Assembly (NCBI GenBank): GCA_964369405.1
Contig: CAYJGB010000036.1
Location: forward strand, 1 to 16,032
Direction: 5' to 3'
DNA from: CAYJFG01 sp964369405
GTDB taxonomy: Bacteria; Bacillota; Clostridia; Oscillospirales; Acutalibacteraceae
Length of the DNA stretch: 16,032 bases
In this document: positions 7,498 through 15,067 of the stretch, piece after piece
Position numbering within the stretch: position 1 is the stretch's first letter
Layout: every line of letters starts with the position of its first letter
Made by a program: the position numbers and the translations under genes
The notes under the pieces: generated by a model
Told to the model about the DNA's origin: nothing
Databases searched by the model: none
What the model saw: the letters and a program-made list of their open reading frames with translations, nothing else

Positions 7498-9390
7498 TTA
7501 GGCTATATGTTCTAACCACTCCATTTTTTGTACCTTTACGTCCATATCAAGATACTTGTGTCTTTCGTTACAGAATATACTATATGCATTGTAGAAAAAT
7601 GGCAATAGTTTTTTATAGGACTCCATACGTTCCGAAGTATACCCTTGGCGCAAAGAGCAGCGTCCTTGCTCGGATATGATAACATTATGGTATTGTTCTA
7701 AGGTATTCCAAACACGTCTTGAACGCACTTTTTCCTTGACGCTAAATTTCCAATTCTCTGCATGATTTTGCAGGATTGTGGTGAGTTTTACGGCATTTTT
7801 GCCTAAGAGCTTTTTCCATAAAGACGGCATGGTCGCTAATAGGGCCATTTCATAAACTTCTTTCATGGTCATGTTGGGATATTCGTCAATAAGGCATTCC
7901 ATAAGATATAAAACCCTGTCTTCTCTGCCCGGTTGAGGGAATATAGCTGGTAGGGCTGGAGCTTTTGCGCGTGTCTTGCGTTCTTTGGGAGCTTTTGAGG
8001 GCGAAGATTTTTGCGCTTGTGTTGTCATACCTTCAGCAAGGATTCGCTCAAGCAAAAGCACTGCCGGCTCATCGGTGCTATCTTGTGTCCCAAGCTCCCC
8101 ACGAAAGGCACGGGCAAGGATGGCTTGCTTCATGTGGCTAATAGCATCTAAGCTTTTTTGGGCTTGTGCCTTTGCTTGCTCTTCTTTGGCAAGGAGAGAG
8201 TTAAGAATGCGAACAATCTCTTTTTGTTCTGGGAGAAGGGGGATTAGCATTGAAATTGACTTTAATTTGTTTGCATTAACGCCAGGTTGTGCTATTCCTG
8301 AACTCAAATCTGTTATTTGTTCCCAGTAGAATTGAGATTGCATAAATTTATAAAGGTATTGTCCGGATAATTTGTCATGCTCAAAAATAGATATTTTAAT
8401 AAGGTATGATGCAAAAACGACCTTCATATTATTAATTTCGTCTGTAATAATATAACTTTTACCTGTGGTTGCACCTGTTCTAGCAACGACAATATCATTC
8501 TTTAATAGTTTATAGTTTTTAAAATCTTTTTCATTTATTTTGCAATAAGGGACATTGCTCCAGTCAACTGTATTATTTTGTATATCTGTTATTCTCAAGA
8601 ATTTATAACTACAATGTTCCTTAGTCGCACTATCAGTATACCCATATTTTGTATCAGCATAGTTTTTTAGTTGATTATGTATCCAACTATCTAAGGTCAC
8701 GCCATGTTTGTCACGCCATGCCCTTGTCAATTCACCTGTAAAAGCTTGATGCAATAAAGCAGACTTTCTTGCCTCAAAGCTTGCCAAACTGGCTTCTATA
8801 CGCTCTTTTGCTGTGTCTAATTTGGAAAAAAGGCTTTCAATGCGCTGTACTATACGCTCTTGTTCTGCAAGTGGTGGGAGGGGAAAGGGAAAGCTTCTAA
8901 TGTCATCTGTACGGATTGAAGGAGAATTATCTCCTTTCATAAATTTATTTAAGCCAAATATAACATAATCACTACACATTAATTTAAAAATATAATGCGC
9001 GGAGAGGTTTTTTTGCGGTCGACAAACATAAAAACCTGTTGAAGCGATTGCATGAGCGTACTCTTCTGTTACATATGCAATATTTTTAAGGTAAGGACGA
9101 ACAAGAGAAAAAAGAGTATCTCCCAAGCTAATTTTCCTTGAAGCTCTACTTGGTGCATCCTCTATCTGAATTATTTTAGGATTAGAAATTTTTTGTTTAA
9201 CATTATCTATTGCATCAATATCTATATAAGTAAACTCATTAGCAGAAGGTTTTTTACTTACCATTGGGAGAAATAAACTTTCACCTCTCACCCAAACCCA
9301 GTTCTCAGGCAAAGCGTAAGGTTGCTCATCCAAAGGTACAAGTGCATTTTTCATCCTTTCTTCTAAATAAAGGTTATTCTTCACGGCCAT
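7498..9390 (-). CDS. hsdS: Type I restriction-modification specificity subunit HsdS, 630 residues
   Basis: HsdS recognises the two-part DNA target and holds two HsdM subunits. The usual double layout is present: first target-recognition domain ~25-170, a conserved helix from PPLAEQERIVQRIESLF (~172-188) through LLHQAFTGEL (~212-221), second recognition domain ~230-380, and the matching helix from PLLPEQKEIV (~385) to ARAFRGEL (~426-433). Family members usually end soon after this point at about 400-460 residues. Here a Lys/Pro/Ala-rich linker (~455-485) leads to an extra ~145-residue domain (485-630) that I do not recognise; TMKEVYEMALLATMPSLWKKLLG looks helical. The ATG overlaps the hsdM stop codon by one base (TAATG). 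The two recognition domains are visibly more AT-rich than the conserved parts, as expected if they are swapped between systems. Confidence 0.93.
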   Translation of the reverse strand: MAVKNNLYLEERMKNALVPLDEQPYALPENWVWVRGESLFLPMVSKKPSANEFTYIDIDAIDNVKQKISNPKIIQIEDAPSRASRKISLGDTLFSLVRPYLKNIAYVTEEYAHAIASTGFYVCRPQKNLSAHYIFKLMCSDYVIFGLNKFMKGDNSPSIRTDDIRSFPFPLPPLAEQERIVQRIESLFSKLDTAKERIEASLASFEARKSALLHQAFTGELTRAWRDKHGVTLDSWIHNQLKNYADTKYGYTDSATKEHCSYKFLRITDIQNNTVDWSNVPYCKINEKDFKNYKLLKNDIVVARTGATTGKSYIITDEINNMKVVFASYLIKISIFEHDKLSGQYLYKFMQSQFYWEQITDLSSGIAQPGVNANKLKSISMLIPLLPEQKEIVRILNSLLAKEEQAKAQAQKSLDAISHMKQAILARAFRGELGTQDSTDEPAVLLLERILAEGMTTQAQKSSPSKAPKERKTRAKAPALPAIFPQPGREDRVLYLMECLIDEYPNMTMKEVYEMALLATMPSLWKKLLGKNAVKLTTILQNHAENWKFSVKEKVRSRRVWNTLEQYHNVIISEQGRCSLRQGYTSERMESYKKLLPFFYNAYSIFCNERHKYLDMDVKVQKMEWLEHIA

Positions 9391-10901
9391 TAGCGCACAC
9401 CCTGCAATGTTTTCAATTCGCTGGCCACCTCTTGCATAAGGTCAAGGGCTTCTTGTAATTGGCTCATGGCTATTTCCATACTTTCCATAGGGTCAGGCAA
9501 GTCGGCATAATCTACTACGGAATCATCTTTAATGAGACCAAGGTCGAGACTGTCCTTTTTGGCGTGGATTTCTTCACGGCTAAAGAAATTCCAACGTTCA
9601 TCTTGAATGGCGCTTCTGTCCTTGGCGGTGTAGGCTGTGATAAAATGGTCAAAATGCCCTTTTGTAAGGGGTGTTGTTTTACCAAAGGAAGGCATATTGG
9701 TGCGTAAATCGTAGAACCATACTTCCTTGGTATTCTTTTTTTCTGTCTTACCACGAGTGAAAAAAAGTACATTGGTTTTTACGCCTTGTGCGTAAAAAAT
9801 GCCCGTGGGCAAACGCAAGATTGTATGCACATTGCATTTATCCATGAGGTCTTGGCGAATTTTTGTGCCGTCCCCATCGGCAAAAAGCACATTATCGGGC
9901 AATACCACGGCGGCACGGGCTGTTCCCTGCTTATGCAAGCTTCTATAGATATGTTGCAAGAAGTTTAACTGCTTATTAGAGGTGGGATAGGTAAGGTCAT
10001 CCCTTGTGGTGCGTTCGCCGCCTTGCTTTGTGCCAAAGGGCGGATTGGTCAGCACCACGTCAAAGCACTGCATATCCTTACCAAGAGTAGAGAGGGTATC
10101 TCCTCGAAGAATATTGCTTTTAATATCGTGAAGCATGGCATTCATGAGGGCAAGACGATGGGTTTCTTGTACAAGTTCACATCCTGTAAAATGCTCCTTA
10201 GCAAAACGGTCATACTCTTCAGGGGATAAGGCGTGCATATTAGTATTTTCTTTGACATGCTTATGTGCGGCAATCATAAAGCCAAAAGTACCACATGCAG
10301 GGTCATTGCACTTTTCCCCGTATTGCGGGTTGGTTAATTGGGTCATAACGTCAATAAGCACACGTGGGGTGAAATACTGTCCTGCGCCGGATTTCTTTTC
10401 ATTGGCGTTCTTTTCAAGTAGACCTTCGTATAAATCACCAAAGCCGTCATGCTTGGCACTGTACCAGTCCAATTCGTGCATAGAGACAATAATTTTTTCA
10501 AGGTTTTTGGGTTCATCAATATTGGTGCTTGCTTCATAGAAAATACTACGAATGTGCCCTGTACAATGCGTGCCAAAAAGCCTAAGCATGGTGGTATAGT
10601 AATTTTTTAAGTCAAGACCGGAACGAGAAATGAGCTCTTTCCATGAATATTCTGCCACAAGGCGCTTTTCGTTAAGCTTAACTTGTTCGTCTGTCTCGAG
10701 GGAGGACTCTTTTTCCTTATTAAGTAAAAAATCAAAATCAGAAATTGTTTGTTTAATATCTTTTTCTGCGCCTGTTTCATTCAGCATTTTCAAAAACAAA
10801 ATATAGGTTAACTCAGTAACATACTGGTGATAGGTAATGCCATCATCTCGCAGTACATTACAAAGATTCCATAATTTTTTTACAATTTCCTGATTGTCCA
10901 T
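9390..10901 (-). CDS. hsdM: Type I restriction-modification methyltransferase subunit HsdM, 503 residues
   Basis: HsdM methylates adenine N6 in the sequence selected by HsdS, using S-adenosylmethionine. Visible motifs are the N-terminal helical bundle common to HsdM (LWNLCNVLRDDGITYHQYVTELTYILFLKML), QYFTPR (175-180), the cofactor motif DPACGTFGFM (200-209) and the catalytic NPPF (286-289). Length and motif order are normal for the family, and nothing suggests damage. The ATG shares one base with the hsdR stop codon, so translational coupling is likely. With HsdS it would act as a stand-alone modification enzyme; with HsdR it forms the restriction complex. Confidence 0.96.
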   Translation of the reverse strand: MDNQEIVKKLWNLCNVLRDDGITYHQYVTELTYILFLKMLNETGAEKDIKQTISDFDFLLNKEKESSLETDEQVKLNEKRLVAEYSWKELISRSGLDLKNYYTTMLRLFGTHCTGHIRSIFYEASTNIDEPKNLEKIIVSMHELDWYSAKHDGFGDLYEGLLEKNANEKKSGAGQYFTPRVLIDVMTQLTNPQYGEKCNDPACGTFGFMIAAHKHVKENTNMHALSPEEYDRFAKEHFTGCELVQETHRLALMNAMLHDIKSNILRGDTLSTLGKDMQCFDVVLTNPPFGTKQGGERTTRDDLTYPTSNKQLNFLQHIYRSLHKQGTARAAVVLPDNVLFADGDGTKIRQDLMDKCNVHTILRLPTGIFYAQGVKTNVLFFTRGKTEKKNTKEVWFYDLRTNMPSFGKTTPLTKGHFDHFITAYTAKDRSAIQDERWNFFSREEIHAKKDSLDLGLIKDDSVVDYADLPDPMESMEIAMSQLQEALDLMQEVASELKTLQGVR

Positions 10902-13900
10902 TAAGCTACCCTTTCTCCATCAGCATAGAGATATTCATTCAATTCTGCTATATATTCTTCAAGTTTATTATCAAATATTTTCGTGTTGAAGCGCTTAAAA
11001 CCGCCTTCATCTCCTAAAATCCCAAGGTCAAGGATTTCTTTAGTCAGGATGCCTTCTCGCATCAGATGCTCACCAATGGTGTCAAGCCAGCGTTCTTGCA
11101 TCTTATCAAAGGAATGCGAAGCTTTGAGTTTTGCAATGGCATATTTGATTTTTTCCTCACGGCTTACCAAGGTAACACCAAGGGTGTAGGTGCGAATAAA
11201 GCTAATAATATCCGCAGCCATGTCTTCATTTTTTACTTCATTCCATGCCGTATTGAGCTTGGTTTCTGTAAAGCCTTTTTCGTCAAGCTCACGCCGCAAA
11301 CTTTTTAAGGCTTCACGGCTCAGTGATGCCGGGCGTGTGCAAACAAGATGCAGGGCTTCTATGTGTGCCGTATTTTCAGCAATATAAGCTTGAAATTCTT
11401 CAAGATAATCTTCTGGTTTCATAGCCTCGGCGTCATCGCCATACCCCCTTGTGTGCTGCGTGACTTTATCTTTTTTGTCAGAAATGACAATAGGCTTGCC
11501 ACCATATTTTCCTTTTTCGTCAAGAATACGTACAAGATGTTTATCATTAAGTATTTTTTGTTGAGCGACAAAAGGCGGCAATGTCTTGATAGAGTCGATG
11601 AAGGTGTGGACATCTTCTCCTGCATTGTTTTCTATGAAATGTGTATACTGGTCTTGAGTCAAATTATGGCTCTTTCGACGCATTTTAGCTACAATTTTAT
11701 CTACTTGTATGTGTATATGCGCTTCGTCTGTGCAAGATTCTAAACTTGTGAGCAGTTCACTTAATGTAATATGCGGGTCTGCAACCACAGGTTTCATGGT
11801 ATTAACAGGGGCAAGGCTTTGATACACGCCTACGGCATCGTAAATTTCAAAAAACTCTTTCTTAAAACTTGAGCAAAGCCGTGTGGCTCTGCCAAGCATT
11901 TGCTCAAAGAGAATACGAGAGCGCACACGGCGCAAAAATACAAGGTTGGCAATGGTGGGAATATCAACGCCGGTGGTCAATAAATCCACCGTTACAACAA
12001 TATTGGGATAACGCTCATTTTTAAAATTTTTCACTGCGTCACGTATGCGCTTTTGGTCACCAATGCTTCCTGTAATTTTCTGTATGGCATCTTGGTCAAT
12101 ATCGTATTTAGCGTAGAGCTCTCGTAGTATTTTTACTATTAAATCCGCATGGGTATCATTGGCGGCAAAAATAAGCGTTTTGGCTGTGCCTTCCGGGTCA
12201 AGGTCTCGCATTATTTCCTTAAGGGCTTCACGGTTAAAGCTCTCTGTGATAACTTGCTTATTAAATTGCCCTATATCAAAATGTAACTCGTCTTCAAGTT
12301 CCGCACTGTTGGTAACTTCCCCAGTAATGGGGTCATATACCGTAAGCACTTCGCCTATATTATAATGAATACCTTCGGTGCTCAGTTGTGTCTTAATAAT
12401 GTGGGGAGCGTTGTGGTCTACCAAATAACCATCAAGCACGGCGTCCCGATAGGTATAGCTATAAATGGGCTTACCGAAAATTTGTGTGGTATGCAGAGCC
12501 GGAGTGGCGGTAAGGGCTATCTTGATGGCATTGAAATATTCCACCACGGTGCGGTAAATGCTGATATAGTTTTCTTGGGTGCCGCTTTCCAGTTCAATTT
12601 CATCCATTTGTTTATCAAGCACATAGCCTCTATGTGCTTCATCTATAATAATGGCATCATAAGCAGAAACGGCAAGGGCGTCATCGTCGTTGGGGTAAAG
12701 AATGCGCTGTACAAGGCTTTGCACGGTGGCAACATGAACACGCGTTTCTAAATCAATATGTTTGTCTTCTAAAGATTTAATATTATAAATTTCATTCAGG
12801 GTTTTTAAATCTTTTATTCTTACATCAGAGAATACATCTTGCGCTTGTGTGCCAAGGTAGTTTCTATCCACTAGAAATAAAATACGTTTACACCTATGGG
12901 ATTCAAGTAAGCGATACATAAGACCTAAGATGGTACGAGTTTTTCCTGTGCCTGTAGCCATAGCTAAAAGTGCTGTTTCTGCTCCATCGGTAATGGATTT
13001 TTCTGCCGTTGCTATGGCATCCAGCTGGTATTGCCTTAGATTCAAGCCTTCAGGGTCTTTTAAAAAATCTGAGGAACTATTTTGCAGTGTGGTGTTGGCT
13101 TTGTCAACATCTTTGGCAAACCAATCCATAAGACCGGAAGGGCTAGGCCATGCTTGTAAAGCTTTGGGGAGATTATTTCTTTTGCGTAGGTCTAAAAACC
13201 AAATACCTGACTTTGTTTCTATTTGTTTAAGATATTTACGTCCATTTGTGGCAAAAACAAAGGGAACTTTATAGCCTCCCCACTGGGCAAGCATATAGCT
13301 TTGGTCTTCGGGGCGTATGCCTTTGGCGTAATCCTTACACTGCCTATCAATATGGGCAGGAATATCCTTTACAGCTTTTTTGGCTTCAGCCACGGCTATA
13401 AGTTGTAAACCCACAAAAAACGCATAATCTACGGCTTCACGAGTGCCATTAGGTGACATTGTAGGCCATTCGGCAATGGCTTTGTTTTTACCCTTTTCGG
13501 GACGTGCGCCCTTGGAATAGCGCATAGCGGTTGTGTCCACCTCCCAGCCCATTTGACGGAGCTGGCTATCAATCAAAAAGCGTGTTTCTTCTTCGGATAG
13601 ATTGATAAGGAATGCCGCCTTGTTGCTTCTGTGTTTACGCTCTGTGGCTGTGATAAACTGCATTGTAGTAGTCGGTGTTTGAGATAAAAGCGCAGTGATT
13701 TGCTTTTCTTGCTCTTGAATAATTTGTGCGTAATCGGTGGTGTCTTGAGGTGGAAGAGCAAAAGAAACGGAAGCTACTTCTTGCGTTCCATATACTTGCA
13801 TAAACCACAAGCCAAGACGCTGAGCAAACTCAAGCAATATTGTACAAGACTTTGTGTCTGCAAGATTATTATGTACCGCTGCATTACGTTTTATACGCAG

Positions 13901-14155
13901 TTGATAAAGAATATTATCCACTTCTTGTGGCAAGAAGCCTTTATATTTAAGGAGTTTTATACGGTTAGCGTGGGTGTTTTCTTCTGGTGGTGAAATATCA
14001 TTAAATTTTAATACAAAGTTTACCAATGTTTCACCGAATAATCCAAGTTTGAAAAGGCAAGAGCTGGCATCGGAATAAATATACTTTTCCGCTGTATTAG
14101 CTATCTGAAAAAGTACAGGAAATTCAATTTGTAAGAAATCAAAATTTGATTGCAT
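10901..14155 (-). CDS. hsdR: Type I restriction endonuclease subunit HsdR, 1084 residues
   Basis: HsdR is the motor and nuclease of the complex: it translocates unmethylated DNA using ATP and cuts it. From the N-terminus: a DUF4145-like helical region (~10-130, with RNAAVHN); the PD-(D/E)xK nuclease core with D243, E257 and K259 (in VAEAKK); then a superfamily 2 helicase with Walker A ATGTGKT (~400-406), DEAH (505-508), TATP (~550) and motif VI Q-x-x-GRATR (752-759). The C-terminal third resembles the EcoEI-type HsdR tail. All key residues are present, so it should be active. The start at 14155 is preferred over the ATG at 14194 because GGGAGG lies five bases upstream of it. It is the first gene of the five-gene leftward operon. 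Confidence 0.96.
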   Translation of the reverse strand: MQSNFDFLQIEFPVLFQIANTAEKYIYSDASSCLFKLGLFGETLVNFVLKFNDISPPEENTHANRIKLLKYKGFLPQEVDNILYQLRIKRNAAVHNNLADTKSCTILLEFAQRLGLWFMQVYGTQEVASVSFALPPQDTTDYAQIIQEQEKQITALLSQTPTTTMQFITATERKHRSNKAAFLINLSEEETRFLIDSQLRQMGWEVDTTAMRYSKGARPEKGKNKAIAEWPTMSPNGTREAVDYAFFVGLQLIAVAEAKKAVKDIPAHIDRQCKDYAKGIRPEDQSYMLAQWGGYKVPFVFATNGRKYLKQIETKSGIWFLDLRKRNNLPKALQAWPSPSGLMDWFAKDVDKANTTLQNSSSDFLKDPEGLNLRQYQLDAIATAEKSITDGAETALLAMATGTGKTRTILGLMYRLLESHRCKRILFLVDRNYLGTQAQDVFSDVRIKDLKTLNEIYNIKSLEDKHIDLETRVHVATVQSLVQRILYPNDDDALAVSAYDAIIIDEAHRGYVLDKQMDEIELESGTQENYISIYRTVVEYFNAIKIALTATPALHTTQIFGKPIYSYTYRDAVLDGYLVDHNAPHIIKTQLSTEGIHYNIGEVLTVYDPITGEVTNSAELEDELHFDIGQFNKQVITESFNREALKEIMRDLDPEGTAKTLIFAANDTHADLIVKILRELYAKYDIDQDAIQKITGSIGDQKRIRDAVKNFKNERYPNIVVTVDLLTTGVDIPTIANLVFLRRVRSRILFEQMLGRATRLCSSFKKEFFEIYDAVGVYQSLAPVNTMKPVVADPHITLSELLTSLESCTDEAHIHIQVDKIVAKMRRKSHNLTQDQYTHFIENNAGEDVHTFIDSIKTLPPFVAQQKILNDKHLVRILDEKGKYGGKPIVISDKKDKVTQHTRGYGDDAEAMKPEDYLEEFQAYIAENTAHIEALHLVCTRPASLSREALKSLRRELDEKGFTETKLNTAWNEVKNEDMAADIISFIRTYTLGVTLVSREEKIKYAIAKLKASHSFDKMQERWLDTIGEHLMREGILTKEILDLGILGDEGGFKRFNTKIFDNKLEEYIAELNEYLYADGERVA

Positions 14156-14182
14156 ACCTGCCTCCCGACACTTAAAAATATA

Positions 14183-14211
14183 TAAATAATTCAAGATATA
14201 TTTGGATACAA
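14183..14211 (-). promoter_or_regulatory. Candidate promoter of the hsdR operon
   Basis: On the minus strand TTGTAT (14211-14206) and TATTTA (14188-14183) are 17 bases apart, a sigma70-like layout, placing the start of transcription about 20 nt before the hsdR ATG. The surrounding DNA is very AT-rich, so chance matches are easy. Confidence 0.3.
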
Positions 14212-14217
14212 TGTTTT

Positions 14218-14252
14218 TATATATTTACTTTGATATTCTGTCTATATATTTA
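14218..14252. repeat. Two direct 10-bp repeats upstream of hsdR
   Basis: TATATATTTA occurs at 14218-14227 and again at 14243-14252, 25 bp from start to start. A 9-of-10 match in the opposite orientation lies at about 14175-14184. The position just upstream of the candidate hsdR promoter would suit a regulator site, possibly for the neighbouring CI-like protein. The simple sequence limits confidence. Confidence 0.35.
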
Positions 14253-14293
14253 TGATATAAATGAGACTCTTTTTAAGAGCATACAGTAAATTT

Positions 14294-14737
14294 TTAGCTC
14301 AGTGCAATCCGCCGCAAAAGCTCATCCGTAAGTGTCCTTGATGAAAGTCTGCGCAGTGCCGCTATGTCCTCCATGCGCTCTGTAAATGCATGACCGTCCT
14401 CAAAATGCCCTTCAGGTCTTTTATCACAATACATGGAACCAAGACCCGTTTGTATCCACTCAGGAAAGACATTTTTTACTTGAAAGAGCATAAGAAGCCA
14501 TTCAGCAGGAATTTTCCCTGTTTTTTTGGCTTTGGCGATGGCTATGGTACTGACATCAAAAAAGGTAGCTAAATCATTAGGATTATGACATTCAGCGGCA
14601 CGATACAGGCGGTACATACGTTGGTCATTTTCAAGGGGCGACTGGCACAGTTTATTGAGGTAGGAAGTAGCTTTTTTATGTGCCTTAATGGCTTGCTTTT
14701 GTTCTTCAAGAGTTTGAGAACTTAAATTTTTAGGCAT
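14294..14737 (-). CDS. CI-type phage repressor-like DNA-binding protein, 147 residues
   Basis: Residues ~50-100 match the helix-turn-helix domain of bacteriophage CI repressors: HNPNDLATFFDVSTIAIAKA, then a short turn KKTGKIPAEWLLMLF and the closing motif PEWIQTGLGSMY. Family members bind operators to silence phage or element genes. The first 45 residues are Lys/Gln/Glu-rich and helical. There is no S24 peptidase (LexA-like self-cleavage) domain, so it probably does not respond to DNA damage by self-cleavage. The ATG at 14737 is chosen because GGAG lies seven bases upstream; an ATG at 14770 lacks a good site. It sits between the primase and hsdR on the same strand, 138 bp from the hsdR start, and could control hsdR or the element's transfer genes; which one is unknown. 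Confidence 0.8.
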   Translation of the reverse strand: MPKNLSSQTLEEQKQAIKAHKKATSYLNKLCQSPLENDQRMYRLYRAAECHNPNDLATFFDVSTIAIAKAKKTGKIPAEWLLMLFQVKNVFPEWIQTGLGSMYCDKRPEGHFEDGHAFTERMEDIAALRRLSSRTLTDELLRRIALS

Positions 14738-15067
14738 GGCAACGCTCCGTTTAAAGAACAGCATTGCCATAGAGTATGTTTACCAAGGGTAATTTTGGCG
14801 AATGCCGGGAGCTCAAAACCGACCAAGCGAACGGCGGAATTATTTCCCTCTCTTGCGAAAGGGTATTGTATTCTTCACACTCCCGACCATAGACGCAACT
14901 ATAGAGTCGCTTTCTGGCGAAAGTGCTAAGAATGCGACCCCGTGGTGTGACCACGGCCCGCTTGGTGTAAAGGCGTTTTGAGCACCTAATTTTGATAATG
15001 CCGTAAAAGGCCTAGAAAGGCAAGAGATGAAATTTTATCTTATAAATAATATGGATAGCGTAGTACT
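14738..15067. other. Non-coding stretch with three hairpins
   Basis: Between the primase stop and the repressor start I see no convincing gene, but three compact hairpins. CTT-GCGA-AAG lies at 14852-14861 with flanking C-G pairs. A 7-bp stem CGCTTTC/GAAAGTG with a TGGC loop lies at 14908-14925. A perfect 6-bp stem CCGTGG/CCACGG with a TGTGA loop lies at 14940-14956. GGTG/CACC at about 14963-14986 may add a fourth. This could be the repressor's leader, an operator cluster, a small RNA or a transfer origin; nothing seen decides between them. Confidence 0.5.

Noticed and set aside
10135..13274. Several 60-135 codon rightward frames opposite hsdM and hsdR
   Set aside because: They lie entirely opposite well-supported genes and show no recognisable domains; they are shadow frames.
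14156..14194. Longer HsdR start at 14194
   Set aside because: The extra 13 residues lack family similarity, and GGGAGG lies ideally before the ATG at 14155.
14267..14279. Small hairpin CTCTT/AAGAG after the repressor gene as its terminator
   Set aside because: The stem is only 5 bp and A/T-heavy, and no T tract follows on the minus strand.
14751..14954. Leftward 67-codon frame (extendable upstream to about 15020 without a start) overlapping the hairpin region
   Set aside because: It starts with GTG, lacks a good ribosome binding site, is Arg/Ser/Pro-rich and runs through the hairpins. I recalled P4 ash/icd-type small genes but could see no real match.
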